A stretch of DNA of 64,000 nt from Caulobacter sp. FWC2 (GTDB lineage Bacteria > Pseudomonadota > Alphaproteobacteria > Caulobacterales > Caulobacteraceae): the NCBI RefSeq assembly GCF_002742625.1, contig NZ_PEBF01000001.1, forward strand, positions 2,232,001-2,296,000. Reading direction: 5' to 3'. This document shows, piece by piece, positions 30,891 through 40,463 of the stretch. Both the position numbers and the translations under genes were made by a program. The notes beneath the pieces were generated by a model, which did not search any database, was not told where the DNA came from, and saw nothing but the letters and a program-made list of their open reading frames with translations. The number at the start of each line of letters is the position of its first letter. The first letter of the stretch is position 1.

Positions 30891-32300
30891 GGCGTCGTCA
30901 AGGCGCCCCAAACTCTCTTCGCGGGAGAGTGCTGCCATGGTCTTGTTAAGATCAGGCGCCTGGGAGCCGCCGGTCAGAATGCCGCGCAGCGCCGGACCGA
31001 ACTTGCCGAAGCCGACGCCTTCCGATTCCGCGAACGTTTTCAACACCGTTTCCAGCGTCGCCGCGTCAAAGGCCGGCGCGGCCGCCAACTGATCGCGCAG
31101 GCGCTTGAGGCGTTCGACGGTTTCTTCGGTCAGCTGCTTTTGGGTTTTCTCTTCCAGCGCGAACGGTCGGACCTTCAGTGCGAACGCACAGTGATCGACC
31201 AGCTCCAGGATGGTCTTGGCGCCTTCCTTCACTTCCGGAACCGTGCGGGCGATCCGCTCCCGGGCGTCGGCGGGCAGGGGCTCGCCGCGCTTCTGGGCGG
31301 CGTCGAGCGCCAGGTCGGTCAGGCGGGCGTCGTCGGCCTTGCGCAGGTGTTGGGCGTTGATGTGGTTCAGCTTGGCCCAGTCCAGGCGCGCCGGCGCCTT
31401 GACCACGTCGGCGACGTCGAACCAGGCGATCGCCTGCTCGTCGTTGAACACCTCGTCGTCGCCATGGCCCCAGCCCAGGCGCGCGAGGTAGTTGCGCATG
31501 CCTTCGGCGATGTAGCCGAGATCGGCGAATTCGCCGACCGCCTGCGCGCCGTGGCGCTTGGACAGCTTGGCGCCGTCGGGACCATGAATCAGCGGGATGT
31601 GGGCGAAGGCCGGCAGGTCCCAATCCATCGCCTGATAGATCAGGCTCTGGCGGGCGGCGTTGTTCAGGTGGTCGTCGCCCCGGATCACGTGCGTGACGCC
31701 CATGTCGTGGTCATCGACGACCACGGCCAGGTTATAGGTAGGGGCGCCGTCCGCGCGCAGCAGGACAAGGTCATCCAGTTCGATGTTCTTGAACGTCACC
31801 GGGCCCTTGACCAGGTCGTTGACCACAGTCTCGCCGTCCAGCGGGCCCTTGAAGCGGATGACGTGAGGAACCGCCAGGTCGCCTTCGGGCGCGTCACGCC
31901 AGGGTGAGCGGATGGCCTTGCCTTCGGCGCGGGCCTTTTCGCGGGCGACTTCCAGTTCCTCGACGGTCATCCAGCAGCGATAGGCGCGCCCCTTGGCCAG
32001 CAGTTCGTGCACGACCTCGACGTGACGCGGCGCGCGGGTGTGCTGGAAGACGACCTCGTCGTCCGATTCCAGGCCCAGCCAGTTCAGGCCCTCGAAGATC
32101 GCCGCGACGGCCGCGTCGGTGGAACGCTCGCGATCGGTGTCCTCGACGCGAATAAGGAACTTCCCTCCCGTATGGCGTGCATATAACCAGTTGAACAGCG
32201 CCGTGCGGGCGCCGCCGATATGCAGGAAACCGGTGGGCGAGGGCGCGAAGCGCGTAACGACGCCCGTCGCAATGGGGCCGGTGGGAGTGGGGTTCGACAT
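30873..32300 (-). CDS. gltX: Glutamyl-tRNA synthetase
   Basis: Attaches glutamate to tRNA-Glu and, if non-discriminating, also to tRNA-Gln. The 475-aa class I enzyme has the HIGH region RFAPSPTGFLHIGGARTALF, VEDTDRERS, the KMSKS equivalent KLSKRHGA and an all-helical anticodon domain. The start at 32300 is MSNPTPTGP; an upstream TTG at 32309 is less likely. The pairing with gltA is common in alphaproteobacteria. comEC is divergent from it. Confidence 0.96.
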   Translation of the reverse strand: MSNPTPTGPIATGVVTRFAPSPTGFLHIGGARTALFNWLYARHTGGKFLIRVEDTDRERSTDAAVAAIFEGLNWLGLESDDEVVFQHTRAPRHVEVVHELLAKGRAYRCWMTVEELEVAREKARAEGKAIRSPWRDAPEGDLAVPHVIRFKGPLDGETVVNDLVKGPVTFKNIELDDLVLLRADGAPTYNLAVVVDDHDMGVTHVIRGDDHLNNAARQSLIYQAMDWDLPAFAHIPLIHGPDGAKLSKRHGAQAVGEFADLGYIAEGMRNYLARLGWGHGDDEVFNDEQAIAWFDVADVVKAPARLDWAKLNHINAQHLRKADDARLTDLALDAAQKRGEPLPADARERIARTVPEVKEGAKTILELVDHCAFALKVRPFALEEKTQKQLTEETVERLKRLRDQLAAAPAFDAATLETVLKTFAESEGVGFGKFGPALRGILTGGSQAPDLNKTMAALSREESLGRLDDALATRA

Positions 32301-32461
32301 GGGCTTCAAGACTGTGGGGCTGGACGCGAAATGGCGTTGACGAGCACGAACCGCAAGGCGGCTTGGGCGGCGCGTCTTAGCACGCCGCTTCGCGCCGGAC
32401 CTAGCGGTTTTCCGCGTGGCGCCGATCTTGGCTCATTCGTCAAAAGTACAAGGGTTTCCGG

Positions 32462-34645
32462 GTGTTAGGTGCTGAAGTCGCTGGACCTGCGCCGTCTACG
32501 TCCGCCCCGCGCCTGTCCTGGTCCGCCGCGAAGGCCGCCCTGCTGACGGAAGGGCGAGTCAATCTGGATCGGGCGTTCCTGTGGGCGCCGGTGGCGTTCG
32601 GTCTTGGGGCGTCGAGTTATCTGGAGGCTGGCGTCGAACCCGCGCTCTGGATGCTGGTCTTGGCGACCGGATCGTTCACGGCGGTCTGGTGGGTCTGTCA
32701 GCGATGGAATGCCCCCCGCGGCCTTGTCGTGCTAGCCAGTCTGGCCGCGTTCGGGGCCGCCGGCGGTCTGGCCGCCAAGATCCGAAGCGACCGGGTGGCC
32801 GCGCCCCTGGTGAGCGGTGAGCGGGTCGTGCGGCGCGTTGACGGCTTCGTGGTCGACGTCGTCAGTCCTGGCGCGGGCGGGCCGCGCCTGCTGATCGCGC
32901 CAGTGGCGGTGTCTGGGTTGTCGGCTGACAGGACGCCACACCGGATCCGGGTGACGATCGGCGAGAATGAAACGCCGGCTCCGGGCCAGGCCGTTCATCT
33001 GCGCGCCATGCTGGGACCGCCGCCGCCGCCAGCCGCGCCGGGGTCCTACGACTTCGGTCGGGACGCCTGGTTCGATTCGATCGGCGGCGTCGGCTTCGTG
33101 ATCGGCGAACTGGGGGTGACGCGGCTGGATCCGCCGCCTTTGACCGTGCGCGTGACCATGGCGGTCAATGCTTTCCGCTGGAGCCTGGCCCAGCGGATCC
33201 TGGCGCGCATGGGGCCCAGCAGCGGCGGCATCGGCGCGGCCATGGTCACCGGCCACGAGGCCTGGATCACGGAGGACCAGACCGAGGCCATGCGCGCCTC
33301 GGGCCTGGCGCATATCCTGTCGATCTCGGGCCTGCACATGGCCATCGTCGGCGGCTTCGTCTTCGGCGCGGTGCGGCTGGGCGTCGCCGCCTGGCCGTGG
33401 CTGGCTCTGCGGGCGCCGGGCAAGAAGATCGCGGCGGTGGCGGGGCTGGTCGCTGTGCTGGGCTATCTGGTCATTTCCGGCGCGCCGCCGCCGGCCGAGC
33501 GCTCGGCGATCACCGCCAGCGTGGCGTTCCTGGCCATCCTGTTCGATCGACGGGCCATCACCCTGCACGGCCTGGCCGTCGCGGCGTTGCTGATCCTCGC
33601 CATGAAGCCCGAAACAGCGGGCGAGCCCGGTTTCCAGATGTCGTTCGCCGCCACCGCCGCCCTGGTGGCCTTGGCCGAGAGCTGGCCGAGGCCGGTAAAG
33701 GAGATCTCGACGCCGTGGTGGATCCGCTGGCCGCAGGCGGGGCTGACCTGGCTGGCGGCCTCGGTCGCGGCCAGCCTGGTGGCGGGCCTGGCCACCGCGC
33801 CGTTCGCCATGCAGCATTTCAACCGCGTCGCCGTCTGGGGCCTGCCGGCCAACCTGGCGGTCGCGCCGCTGTCGTCGTTCGTGATCATGCCGTTCCTGGC
33901 GGTCGGGACCCTGCTGGAGCCGTTCGGCCTGGGCGCGCCCTTCCTGACGGTGGCCGGCTGGGGCGTCGACGGCATGGTCGGGATCGCCAACGGCTTCGCC
34001 GACGCCCATGGCGCTCAGCGGATCGTGGCCAGCGCGCCGCCGCAGGTATTGGTGGTCGCTTTCCTGGGCCTGATGATCCTGTGTCTCTGGCGCGGTCGGC
34101 TGCGCTGGATCGGCGCGCCGCTGGCCCTGGCGGTCGCCCTGTGGCCAAGACCCGCCGCGCCGGACGCCTGGATCGCCGCCGACGGAGCCACCGCCGCCGT
34201 CCGCTCGGGCGACGCCGCCGTGCTGCTGCGCACCGACGCCAAGCGGTTCGGCGCCGAGCTGTGGGCGCGGCGGCGCGGCCTGACGCCGGCGACCTGGAGC
34301 CTCTATGCCTGTGACAAGCGGGTATGCGCGCCGGAATCGGGCGCCCCCGTGCGGCTGTCTCTGGCCTGGAGCCGTAAGACGCCCGACGCCGAGACACTGT
34401 CGGGCCTGTGCGTCCGCAGCGAGGTGGTGGTGATCCGCGGGCCGGCTCCTGCTCGAACCCCGCCCCTGTGCGCCGACACCGTGCTGCTGACCGCCGAGGA
34501 TTTCGAACAGGGCGGCGCCGCCGAGCTCTATCACCGTTCCGACGGTTGGCGCATCGTCTGGGCTCAGCCCCTGCGCGGCGATCGGCCGTGGAGCCGTCCA
34601 TCGGAGAGCCGTCTGCTGACAGCCGATGTCACCAGCGCCCGCTAA
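32462..34645 (+). CDS. comEC: ComEC/Rec2-family DNA-uptake channel protein
   Basis: Predicted inner-membrane channel that carries single-stranded DNA into the cytoplasm. The 727-aa protein has N-terminal helices and a DUF4131 region (about 45-180, including an OB-like part), then the competence core with GLAHILSISGLHMAIVGGF, GAPPPAERSAITA, GFQMSFAATAAL and many helices to about residue 560. The last about 160 residues lack the metallo-beta-lactamase HxHxDH motif, as in many alphaproteobacterial members. The start is GTG. It diverges from gltX. Natural transformation in this organism is not shown by this gene alone. Confidence 0.9.
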   Translation: MLGAEVAGPAPSTSAPRLSWSAAKAALLTEGRVNLDRAFLWAPVAFGLGASSYLEAGVEPALWMLVLATGSFTAVWWVCQRWNAPRGLVVLASLAAFGAAGGLAAKIRSDRVAAPLVSGERVVRRVDGFVVDVVSPGAGGPRLLIAPVAVSGLSADRTPHRIRVTIGENETPAPGQAVHLRAMLGPPPPPAAPGSYDFGRDAWFDSIGGVGFVIGELGVTRLDPPPLTVRVTMAVNAFRWSLAQRILARMGPSSGGIGAAMVTGHEAWITEDQTEAMRASGLAHILSISGLHMAIVGGFVFGAVRLGVAAWPWLALRAPGKKIAAVAGLVAVLGYLVISGAPPPAERSAITASVAFLAILFDRRAITLHGLAVAALLILAMKPETAGEPGFQMSFAATAALVALAESWPRPVKEISTPWWIRWPQAGLTWLAASVAASLVAGLATAPFAMQHFNRVAVWGLPANLAVAPLSSFVIMPFLAVGTLLEPFGLGAPFLTVAGWGVDGMVGIANGFADAHGAQRIVASAPPQVLVVAFLGLMILCLWRGRLRWIGAPLALAVALWPRPAAPDAWIAADGATAAVRSGDAAVLLRTDAKRFGAELWARRRGLTPATWSLYACDKRVCAPESGAPVRLSLAWSRKTPDAETLSGLCVRSEVVVIRGPAPARTPPLCADTVLLTAEDFEQGGAAELYHRSDGWRIVWAQPLRGDRPWSRPSESRLLTADVTSAR

Positions 34646-34688
34646 ACGTCGTGAGAAGGGCGGGGCGTCACCCGCAGGAGGAAGTCCG

Positions 34689-35444
34689 ATGTCCAATCCG
34701 TTCAGCGCCCGTCGCGCGGCCTTCCGCGCGCTGCATGCCGAAGGCTGTTTCACCCTGCCCAACCCCTGGGACGCGGGCAGCGCCAGGCGCCTGCAGAAGC
34801 TGGGCTTCAAGGCGCTGGCCTCGACCAGCGCCGGAGCAGCCTGGGCGCTGGGCAAGGACGACGGACAGATCACGCGCGACGAGGCGATCCTGCATCTGCG
34901 CCAGCTGTGCGCGGCCACGGACCTGCCGGTTAACGCGGACTTCGAGAACGGCTTTTCGGAAACGGTGGAGGGCGTCGCCGAGAGCGTGAGCCTGGCCATC
35001 GAGGCCGGCGTCGCGGGCCTGTCGATCGAGGACTGGTCGGGCTCGGCGCTCTACGACCTGCCGGTCGCCGTCGACCGTCTGAAAGCCGCCCGCGCGGCGA
35101 TCGACGCTTCGGGCCAGGACGTGATCCTAGTCGGCCGCACCGAGGGCTATCTGCGCGGAAACCGTGACCTCCCCCCGACCCTGGAGCGGCTCAAGGCTTA
35201 CGCGGCGGCGGGCGCCGACTGTCTCTACGCTCCGGCGGTGACCGATCCGGAGGAGATCAGGGCCATCGTCCAGGTCGTGGCGCCCAAGCCGGTCAATGTG
35301 CTGTTCTGGGGACCTGAGATGTCCGTCGAGGGCCTTGGCGCGCTGGGCGTGCGCCGGGTCAGCACCGGCGGCGCGCTGGCCGCGGCGGCCTGGGCCGGGT
35401 TCGACATGGCCGCCAAGCGTCTGGCGGAGGAAGGGCGGCTTTAA
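34689..35444 (+). CDS. Isocitrate lyase / PEP mutase-family enzyme
   Basis: A 251-aa TIM-barrel protein of the PEP mutase/isocitrate lyase superfamily. It shows NPWDAGSARRLQKLGFKALASTS, NADFENGF (metal-binding acidic site), GLSIEDWSG, VGRTEGYLRG, AAGADCLYAP and NVLFWGPEMS. The KKCGH catalytic loop of isocitrate lyase is absent, so it is not a true AceA; carboxyvinyl-carboxyphosphonate phosphorylmutase-like or oxaloacetate decarboxylase-like activity is possible. AGGAGGA at 34676-34682 fixes the ATG at 34689. It follows comEC closely, but no functional link is evident. Confidence 0.8.
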   Translation: MSNPFSARRAAFRALHAEGCFTLPNPWDAGSARRLQKLGFKALASTSAGAAWALGKDDGQITRDEAILHLRQLCAATDLPVNADFENGFSETVEGVAESVSLAIEAGVAGLSIEDWSGSALYDLPVAVDRLKAARAAIDASGQDVILVGRTEGYLRGNRDLPPTLERLKAYAAAGADCLYAPAVTDPEEIRAIVQVVAPKPVNVLFWGPEMSVEGLGALGVRRVSTGGALAAAAWAGFDMAAKRLAEEGRL

Positions 35445-35458
35445 GTGCCACCCCATAC

Positions 35459-35493
35459 GAAAAGGCCCCGATCCTCGGATGAAGATCGGGGCC
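35459..35493 (-). terminator. lexA terminator (possibly bidirectional)
   Basis: GGCCCCGATC (35464-35473) and GATCGGGGCC (35484-35493) form a perfect 10-bp stem. The AAAA at 35460-35463 is a T-run for the minus strand, so it ends lexA transcription. It also lies 15 bases beyond the convergent PEP-mutase-family gene. Confidence 0.88.
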
Positions 35494-35516
35494 GAATTTC
35501 CAGCGCTCTGAAGCGC

Positions 35517-36221
35517 CTAGTGATACCGGCGAATGAGCCCCACCAGCTTGCCCTGCACCTCGACCTGGTCGGGGCCGAAGATGCGGGTCTCGTATTTCGG
35601 ATTGGCGGCTTCCAGGGCGATCGAGCCGCCCTTCTTGCGCAGGCGCTTGAGGGTGGCTTCCTCGCCGACCAGGGCGACGACGATCTCGCCCGAGGTGGCG
35701 GTGTCGCCTTTCTTGATGATCACATAGTCCCCGTCGAGGATGCCGGCCTCGATCATCGAGTCGCCCTGCACCTCGAGGACATAGTGCTCGCCATTGCCCA
35801 GCATCGATTCAGGCACCGGCAGGCGCTCACGCTCGTGCTGGATGGCGTCGATCGGCGTGCCGGCGGCGATCTTGCCCAGGATCGGCAGTTCGCGGCTGTC
35901 ATTGGCCGGCGCGGCGGGGGCGGGAGCCGACGACGGCGCGCCGCCGCCTTCGAACACCTGCGGCCGGAAGGCGCCGCGCCCCTTGGGCGGAGCGGCCGTC
36001 GTGGCCTGTTGCGGCAGCTTCACTACTTCCAGCGCGCGCGCCCGGTGCGCGAGACGGCGAATGAAGCCGCGCTCTTCCAGAGCCGTGATGAGCCGGTGGA
36101 TGCCCGACTTGGACGCCAGGTCCAGGGCCTCCTTCATCTCGTCGAAGGACGGGGAGACGCCGGTCTCCTTGATCCGCTCGTGGATGAACATCAGCAGTTC
36201 GTGCTGCTTGCGGGTAAGCAT
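35517..36221 (-). CDS. lexA: LexA repressor
   Basis: Represses the SOS regulon and cleaves itself when RecA filaments form. The 234-aa protein has an N-terminal winged-helix domain (1-65, [16 protein letters not shown] and [15 protein letters not shown]), a long Ala/Pro-rich linker (70-110) and the S24 peptidase domain: cleavage site A120-G121 (GKIAAGTP), catalytic S155 (QGDSMIEAG) and K192 (ATLKRL). I start at MLTRKQ, position 36221, because the SOS box and promoter lie just upstream and would be inside a longer frame that reaches 36317. The overlapping box implies autoregulation. Confidence 0.97.
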   Translation of the reverse strand: MLTRKQHELLMFIHERIKETGVSPSFDEMKEALDLASKSGIHRLITALEERGFIRRLAHRARALEVVKLPQQATTAAPPKGRGAFRPQVFEGGGAPSSAPAPAAPANDSRELPILGKIAAGTPIDAIQHERERLPVPESMLGNGEHYVLEVQGDSMIEAGILDGDYVIIKKGDTATSGEIVVALVGEEATLKRLRKKGGSIALEAANPKYETRIFGPDQVEVQGKLVGLIRRYH

Positions 36222-36266
36222 GTCGACCTCGGCTGGAGCGCGGAACAAACCGCAAACCTCGCGAAT

Positions 36267-36281
36267 GTTCTCTAGGCGTTC
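36267..36281. promoter_or_regulatory. SOS box in the lexA promoter
   Basis: GTTC-TCTAGGC-GTTC matches the alphaproteobacterial LexA operator exactly. It covers the predicted -10 element and lies 46 bases before the lexA start, a classic autoregulatory layout. Confidence 0.93.
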
Positions 36282-36295
36282 CGCCTTAAAGTCAA
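36269..36295 (-). promoter_or_regulatory. lexA promoter
   Basis: On the minus strand TTGACTT (36295-36289) and CCTAGAGA (36276-36269) are separated by 12 bases, which fits the Caulobacter pattern TTGACGS-N10-14-GCTANAWC. The SOS box overlaps the -10. Confidence 0.7.
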
Positions 36296-36374
36296 GTCGA
36301 GCGTCGCTGGTGGCCAAAAGGCCAGGAAATTCAAAGACTAGACCTTGGCCAAATAGAAAAGGCGACCAGAATCA

Positions 36375-36393
36375 AAAGCTTAACGAAAGCTTT
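36375..36393. terminator. Weak hairpin at the end of the methyltransferase gene
   Basis: AAAGCTT (36375-36381) and AAGCTTT (36387-36393) form a 7-bp AT-rich stem just past the stop codon of the minus-strand methyltransferase. It is too AT-rich to be a strong terminator by itself. Confidence 0.35.
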
Positions 36394-37184
36394 CAGGCGC
36401 GCTTGCGGGCGATGATGATGTCCTGGTCCTGCATCGGCTGGCGGCGCCAGACTCCCAGGGCCTGGTTCAGCACGTCGAGGTTCAGGGCCTCGTACTGCGC
36501 CAGGATCGGCTTCAGGTCGTAACCGATCACCGCCTCGGGCAGGTCGGGCGTCGCGGTCCAGCAACCGTCTAGGGCGTGGACGAAGTCGAAGGCGATCTCG
36601 CCGTTGCCCGTGTTGGCGCGGGCCTCGTCGTCGATCAGGTACCAGGAGACGATGCTGGTCCCGCCCGGCTTCAGCACCCGCGCGATCTCGCGGGCGAACT
36701 GGGCCTGATCGGCGGCCAGCAGGTGGGTGAACACCGAGCCCAGCCAGACATAATCGAAGCTGGCGTCCGGATAGGGGAAGACGAAGGTGCTGGCCGGCTG
36801 CGAGCCCTCCGGATTGTACCGGTCGCTGTGCATGTCGGCGTGGGTGAACTCGAAGCGTGGATCGCCGATGGCGATGTTGGCTTTGCACCAGTCGATGGCC
36901 TGGGTCATCACGTCGAAGCCCGCATAGCGGCCTTTCGCATCGAGATAGTCGACCAGCGGCGCGGCGGCGCGGCCGATGCCGCAGCCCACGTCGAGGATGG
37001 CGTGATGCGGCTGTAGGCCAGCGGCGACGAACAGTTCCTTGAACTGCTGGCCCACGCGGATGAAGTCGGCGTCGGCGGCGCCGACAAGGTGCCAGAGCTC
37101 CTGCGGAGCGGCGACGGCGTCGGACGGCGGCGGCGCTGGCGTCAGGGAGAGGGCGCGCCGCAGATTGGAGAGAAAGGCCCGCAT
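36393..37184 (-). CDS. Class I SAM-dependent methyltransferase
   Basis: A 263-aa methyltransferase with the SAM loop AILDVGCGIGRAAAP (motif I), YAGFDVM (motif II acidic residue), FPYPDASFDYVWLGSVFTHL (motif IV region) and VLKPGGTSIVSWY. The start at MRAFLSNLRR is supported by AAGGA 8 bases upstream; a longer frame to 37259 lacks similarity. The substrate is unknown. Sequence style resembles small-molecule or lipid/sugar methyltransferases. It lies between lexA and an acyltransferase gene on the same strand, with a short gap, so it may be co-transcribed with the acyltransferase. Confidence 0.83.
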   Translation of the reverse strand: MRAFLSNLRRALSLTPAPPPSDAVAAPQELWHLVGAADADFIRVGQQFKELFVAAGLQPHHAILDVGCGIGRAAAPLVDYLDAKGRYAGFDVMTQAIDWCKANIAIGDPRFEFTHADMHSDRYNPEGSQPASTFVFPYPDASFDYVWLGSVFTHLLAADQAQFAREIARVLKPGGTSIVSWYLIDDEARANTGNGEIAFDFVHALDGCWTATPDLPEAVIGYDLKPILAQYEALNLDVLNQALGVWRRQPMQDQDIIIARKRA

Positions 37185-37260
37185 CCGATTCCTTTTTGTG
37201 TAGAGCGGATCGGACCCTAGCGAGCGGCCAAGCCTCAGCCAACCCGGCCGCTGATCCACC

Positions 37261-37827
37261 CTAGAGGATGGTCTTTAGTTCCGGGTGCCTGGGCGTGACG
37301 GGGGCATAGAACGCCGCCAGCGTCGCCAGGTCCTTCTCGTAGTCGCCGCTGGGGATCATCGCCGGACCCAGGCCCACCACCTTGCGCTTGTAGTCCATGA
37401 AGCCGGGCACCATCGGCACGCCAGCCTTCAGGGCGATGTTGTAGAAGCCTGTCTTCCAGCCGCCCGCCTTGCCGCGCGTACCCTCGGGCGCGATCGTCAG
37501 CATGAATTCGTCGCGGCGGGCGAACTCGTCCGCCATGGCCTGGACCGTATCGCGCGACTGGGAGCGATCGATCGGCACGCCGCCCAGGTCCTTCATCAGC
37601 TTCTCGAACGGCCAGCGGAACAGCGACGCCTTGCCCATGAAGCTGAGCTTCAAGTTCAGCGCGTCGGCCGCCCCCAGGAAGTAGACGAAGTCCCAGTTGC
37701 TGGTGTGCGGAGCGGCGATGATCACGAACTTGCGCGTCGTGGTCGGCGCCGAGCCTTCGATCGTCCAGCCCTCGCGCTTGAAAAAGGCGACCAGGGACCA
37801 ATTCACCACGCGGGCGATCCAATGCAT
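37261..37827 (-). CDS. Lysophospholipid acyltransferase-family protein (PlsC-like)
   Basis: A 188-aa protein of the glycerophosphate acyltransferase family. It has the catalytic HX4D block (APHTSNWDF), a GGVPIDR-type motif II with the binding arginine, and the third motif APEGTRGKAGGWKTGF. One hydrophobic N-terminal segment (about 3-15) could anchor it to the membrane. GAGGAAG 5 bases before the ATG at 37827 fixes the start. This short form with HTSNWD is typical of the subgroup found in proteobacteria whose acyl acceptor is not established; phosphatidic acid synthesis is one option. Confidence 0.83.
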   Translation of the reverse strand: MHWIARVVNWSLVAFFKREGWTIEGSAPTTTRKFVIIAAPHTSNWDFVYFLGAADALNLKLSFMGKASLFRWPFEKLMKDLGGVPIDRSQSRDTVQAMADEFARRDEFMLTIAPEGTRGKAGGWKTGFYNIALKAGVPMVPGFMDYKRKVVGLGPAMIPSGDYEKDLATLAAFYAPVTPRHPELKTIL

Positions 37828-37938
37828 TCGCGCTTCCTCGCGTGGCGCCGCCAACGTCCTGGCGCGGCGGCTTTTCTTGTTGATTGGACTGTGAGCGGGC
37901 GAAGGGGAAAACGCCAGATGGCGCGTACCCCCTTCCGG

Positions 37939-38727
37939 TTAGCCGAGCAGGGCCTTGGTGGCGGCCGTGACGTCGGCCTGGCGCATCAGGCTTTCGCCGA
38001 CCAGCATGGCCTTGGCCCCGGTCGCCTCCATCCGCACGACGTCGTCGTGGGTGAAGATGCCGCTCTCGGTGACCAGCAGGGCGTCTTTCGGCGCCTGGGC
38101 CGAAAGCCGTTCGGTGACGGCCAGATCGACGACGAAGCTCTTCAGGTCGCGGTTGTTGATGCCCACCAGGTCTGAACCCAGGGCGCCGGCGCGGGCCATC
38201 TCGGCCTCGTCGTGGACCTCCACCAGGGCGTCCATGCCCAGGCGCTTGGCCTCAGCCATCAGCTCGGCGGCCAGGACGTCGTCGATCATCGCCAGGATGA
38301 CCAGGATGGCGTCGGCGCCCAGGGCGCGGCTCTCGGACACCTGCCAGGGATCCACCAGGAAATCCTTGCGAATGCAGGGCAGGCTGACGGCCGCGCGGGC
38401 GTCAATCAGATAGGCGTCGGCGCCCTGGAAGCTGGGACCGTCGGTCAGCACCGACAGGCACGCCGCGCCGCCGGCCTCGTAACTTCGGGCCAGGGCCGGC
38501 GGATCGAAGTCGGCGCGGATCAGGCCCTTGGAGGGCGATGCCTTCTTGATCTCGGCGATCAGCGACAGCTTGCCGGGCGCGTGGCCTTGGGCGAGCGCGC
38601 GCTTGAAGCCGCGCGGCGACGAGGCGTTGCGGGCCGCGGAGTCCAGGGCGGCCTGGGTCCGCCGACGCTTGCGGTCGGTGACCTCGTCGCGCTTGTAGGC
38701 GGCGATCTTGGCGAGGATGTCGGTCAT
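37939..38727 (-). CDS. trpC: Indole-3-glycerol phosphate synthase
   Basis: Closes the indole ring in tryptophan synthesis. The 262-aa TIM barrel shows [15 protein letters not shown] (catalytic lysine), [50 protein letters not shown] and VTESGIF. It is not fused to TrpF. The start overlaps the trpD stop (ATGA), so trpD and trpC are coupled. The gene order on the strand is trpG-trpD-trpC. Confidence 0.97.
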   Translation of the reverse strand: MTDILAKIAAYKRDEVTDRKRRRTQAALDSAARNASSPRGFKRALAQGHAPGKLSLIAEIKKASPSKGLIRADFDPPALARSYEAGGAACLSVLTDGPSFQGADAYLIDARAAVSLPCIRKDFLVDPWQVSESRALGADAILVILAMIDDVLAAELMAEAKRLGMDALVEVHDEAEMARAGALGSDLVGINNRDLKSFVVDLAVTERLSAQAPKDALLVTESGIFTHDDVVRMEATGAKAMLVGESLMRQADVTAATKALLG

Positions 38728-39749
38728 GCGGCGGCTTCCGTGTTGGTTGCGGCCACCAGGTCGGCGAGAGCCGCCTTGGCGCGGCCTTCGTCGATGACGT
38801 CGGCGGCCAGTGCGATGCCCTCGACCAGGGTCTCGACCTTGTCGGCGACCAGAAAGGCGGCGGCGGCGTTCAGCAGCACGATGTCGCGATAGGCGCCCTT
38901 TTCGCCGTCGAACAGGCGGGTCAGGGCGGCGGCGTTGAAGTCAGGATCGCCGCCGGTGATGTCCGACAGCGAGGCGCGCGGCAGACCAACCGCCTCGGGC
39001 GTGATCTTGAACAGATGGATGCGGCCGTCGCGCCATTCTGCGACCTCGGTCTCGCCCGTGGTGGTCAGCTCGTCCATGCCCGAGCCGTGCACCGACCAGG
39101 CGCGCTCGGCGCCCAGCGCGCCCAGAGCCTTGGCGATCGGCTCGACGAAGCGCGGGGCCGAGACGCCGACCACCTGTCGCCTGGCGCCGGCCGGATTGGT
39201 CAGCGGGCCCAGCAGGTTGAAGATGGTGCGGAAGCCCAGCTGTTGGCGGATCGGCGAGACGTGCTTCATGGCGCCGTGATGGGCCTGGGCGAACAGGAAG
39301 CAGATTCCGGCCTCGTCCAGGGCGCGCCGCTGCTGCTCGCGCGTGGCGTCGATATTGACGCCCAGGGCGGTCAGGACGTCGGCCGTGCCGGACTTCGAGG
39401 TGATGGCGCGGTTGCCGTGCTTGGCGACCTTCAAGCCCCCTCCGGCGGCCACGAAGCCGACGGCGGTGGAGATGTTCAGCGTGTGCAGGCCGTCGCCGCC
39501 GGTGCCGCAGACGTCGATGACCTCGTAGGGATGCTCCAGCTGGACGGCGGCGCGGCGCATGGCGCGGGCGCAGGCGGCGATCTCGCCCACCGTTTCGCCG
39601 CGCAGGCGCATGGCGGTGACGGCGGCCGCGACCTGGGCCGGGGTCGGCTCGCCGCGCAGGCAGGCCGCGAAGAAGATCTCTGCGTCGGCGTCGTCCAGGG
39701 TCTGGCCGTCGGCCAGCTTGGCCAGCAGCGGCTTGAAAGCGTCGGACAT
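38724..39749 (-). CDS. trpD: Anthranilate phosphoribosyltransferase
   Basis: Transfers phosphoribose from PRPP to anthranilate. The 341-aa protein has the helical N-domain ([18 protein letters not shown]), the PRPP loop [48 protein letters not shown] and [12 protein letters not shown] start at ATG 39749 (MSDAFKPLL), 10 bases after the trpG stop; a longer frame to 40055 is an out-of-family extension through trpG. It overlaps trpC by 4 bases. Confidence 0.97.
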   Translation of the reverse strand: MSDAFKPLLAKLADGQTLDDADAEIFFAACLRGEPTPAQVAAAVTAMRLRGETVGEIAACARAMRRAAVQLEHPYEVIDVCGTGGDGLHTLNISTAVGFVAAGGGLKVAKHGNRAITSKSGTADVLTALGVNIDATREQQRRALDEAGICFLFAQAHHGAMKHVSPIRQQLGFRTIFNLLGPLTNPAGARRQVVGVSAPRFVEPIAKALGALGAERAWSVHGSGMDELTTTGETEVAEWRDGRIHLFKITPEAVGLPRASLSDITGGDPDFNAAALTRLFDGEKGAYRDIVLLNAAAAFLVADKVETLVEGIALAADVIDEGRAKAALADLVAATNTEAAA

Positions 39750-39759
39750 GCTGGCGGCC

Positions 39760-40356
39760 CTAGACCCAGACCGCCGCGTCGCGCTTGACGCCCGACAGGT
39801 CCATGAAGTTGGCCAGCATCTGGTGACCGCCCTCGGTGGCGATCGATTCCGGGTGGAACTGGACGCCGAACACTGGGCGGGTCCTGTGCTGCACGCCCAT
39901 GATCTCGCCGTCGTCGGTCCAGGCGGTGACTTCCAGCTCCGGCGGCAGGTCTTCGCGGCGAACGGCCAGCGAGTGGTAGCGCGTGGCGGTGAAGGGGTTG
40001 GGCAGGCCCTTGAAGATGCCCTTGTCCTCGTGGCGGACCTTACTGACCTTGCCATGCATCACGGCCTTGGCGCGGATCACCTCGCCGCCATAGGCCTGTC
40101 CGATGGCCTGGTGGCCCAGGCACACGCCCAGAATCGGCAAATCTTCAGGCGCGGCGCGCAGCAGCGGCAGGCAGATTCCGGCCTGGTCCGGGGCCTTGGG
40201 GCCGGGAGACAGCAGCACAGCGGCCGGCGCTAGGCCCAAGGCCTCCTGCACGGTCAGCGCGTCGTTGCGGTAGACGACCGTCTCTGCCCCCAACTCATTC
40301 AGATAGTGGACGAGGTTGTAGGTGAAGCTGTCGTAGTTATCGATGACGAGGATCAT
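39760..40356 (-). CDS. trpG: Anthranilate synthase glutamine amidotransferase subunit (TrpG/PabA)
   Basis: Supplies ammonia from glutamine to TrpE, or to PabB for folate synthesis. The 198-aa class I amidotransferase has [18 protein letters not shown], the nucleophile loop [15 protein letters not shown] and the His/Glu pair in [15 protein letters not shown]. It is separated from trpE by a small membrane-protein gene on the opposite strand, so trpE and trpG are separate transcription units here. Confidence 0.95.
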   Translation of the reverse strand: MILVIDNYDSFTYNLVHYLNELGAETVVYRNDALTVQEALGLAPAAVLLSPGPKAPDQAGICLPLLRAAPEDLPILGVCLGHQAIGQAYGGEVIRAKAVMHGKVSKVRHEDKGIFKGLPNPFTATRYHSLAVRREDLPPELEVTAWTDDGEIMGVQHRTRPVFGVQFHPESIATEGGHQMLANFMDLSGVKRDAAVWV

Positions 40357-40463
40357 GACGCCGCCTTTCGGAGGTCGGTTCTAGCGCGGGAGGAGCCGAT
40401 GTGTAGCGGCAATTTCGCGCGCCCTTGTTAGGAACGGTTACAGTCTTCGCGGAGCTAGGCACT

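Noticed and set aside
36222..36317. Upstream extension of lexA
   Set aside because: It covers the SOS box and the promoter, so the ATG at 36221 is the start.
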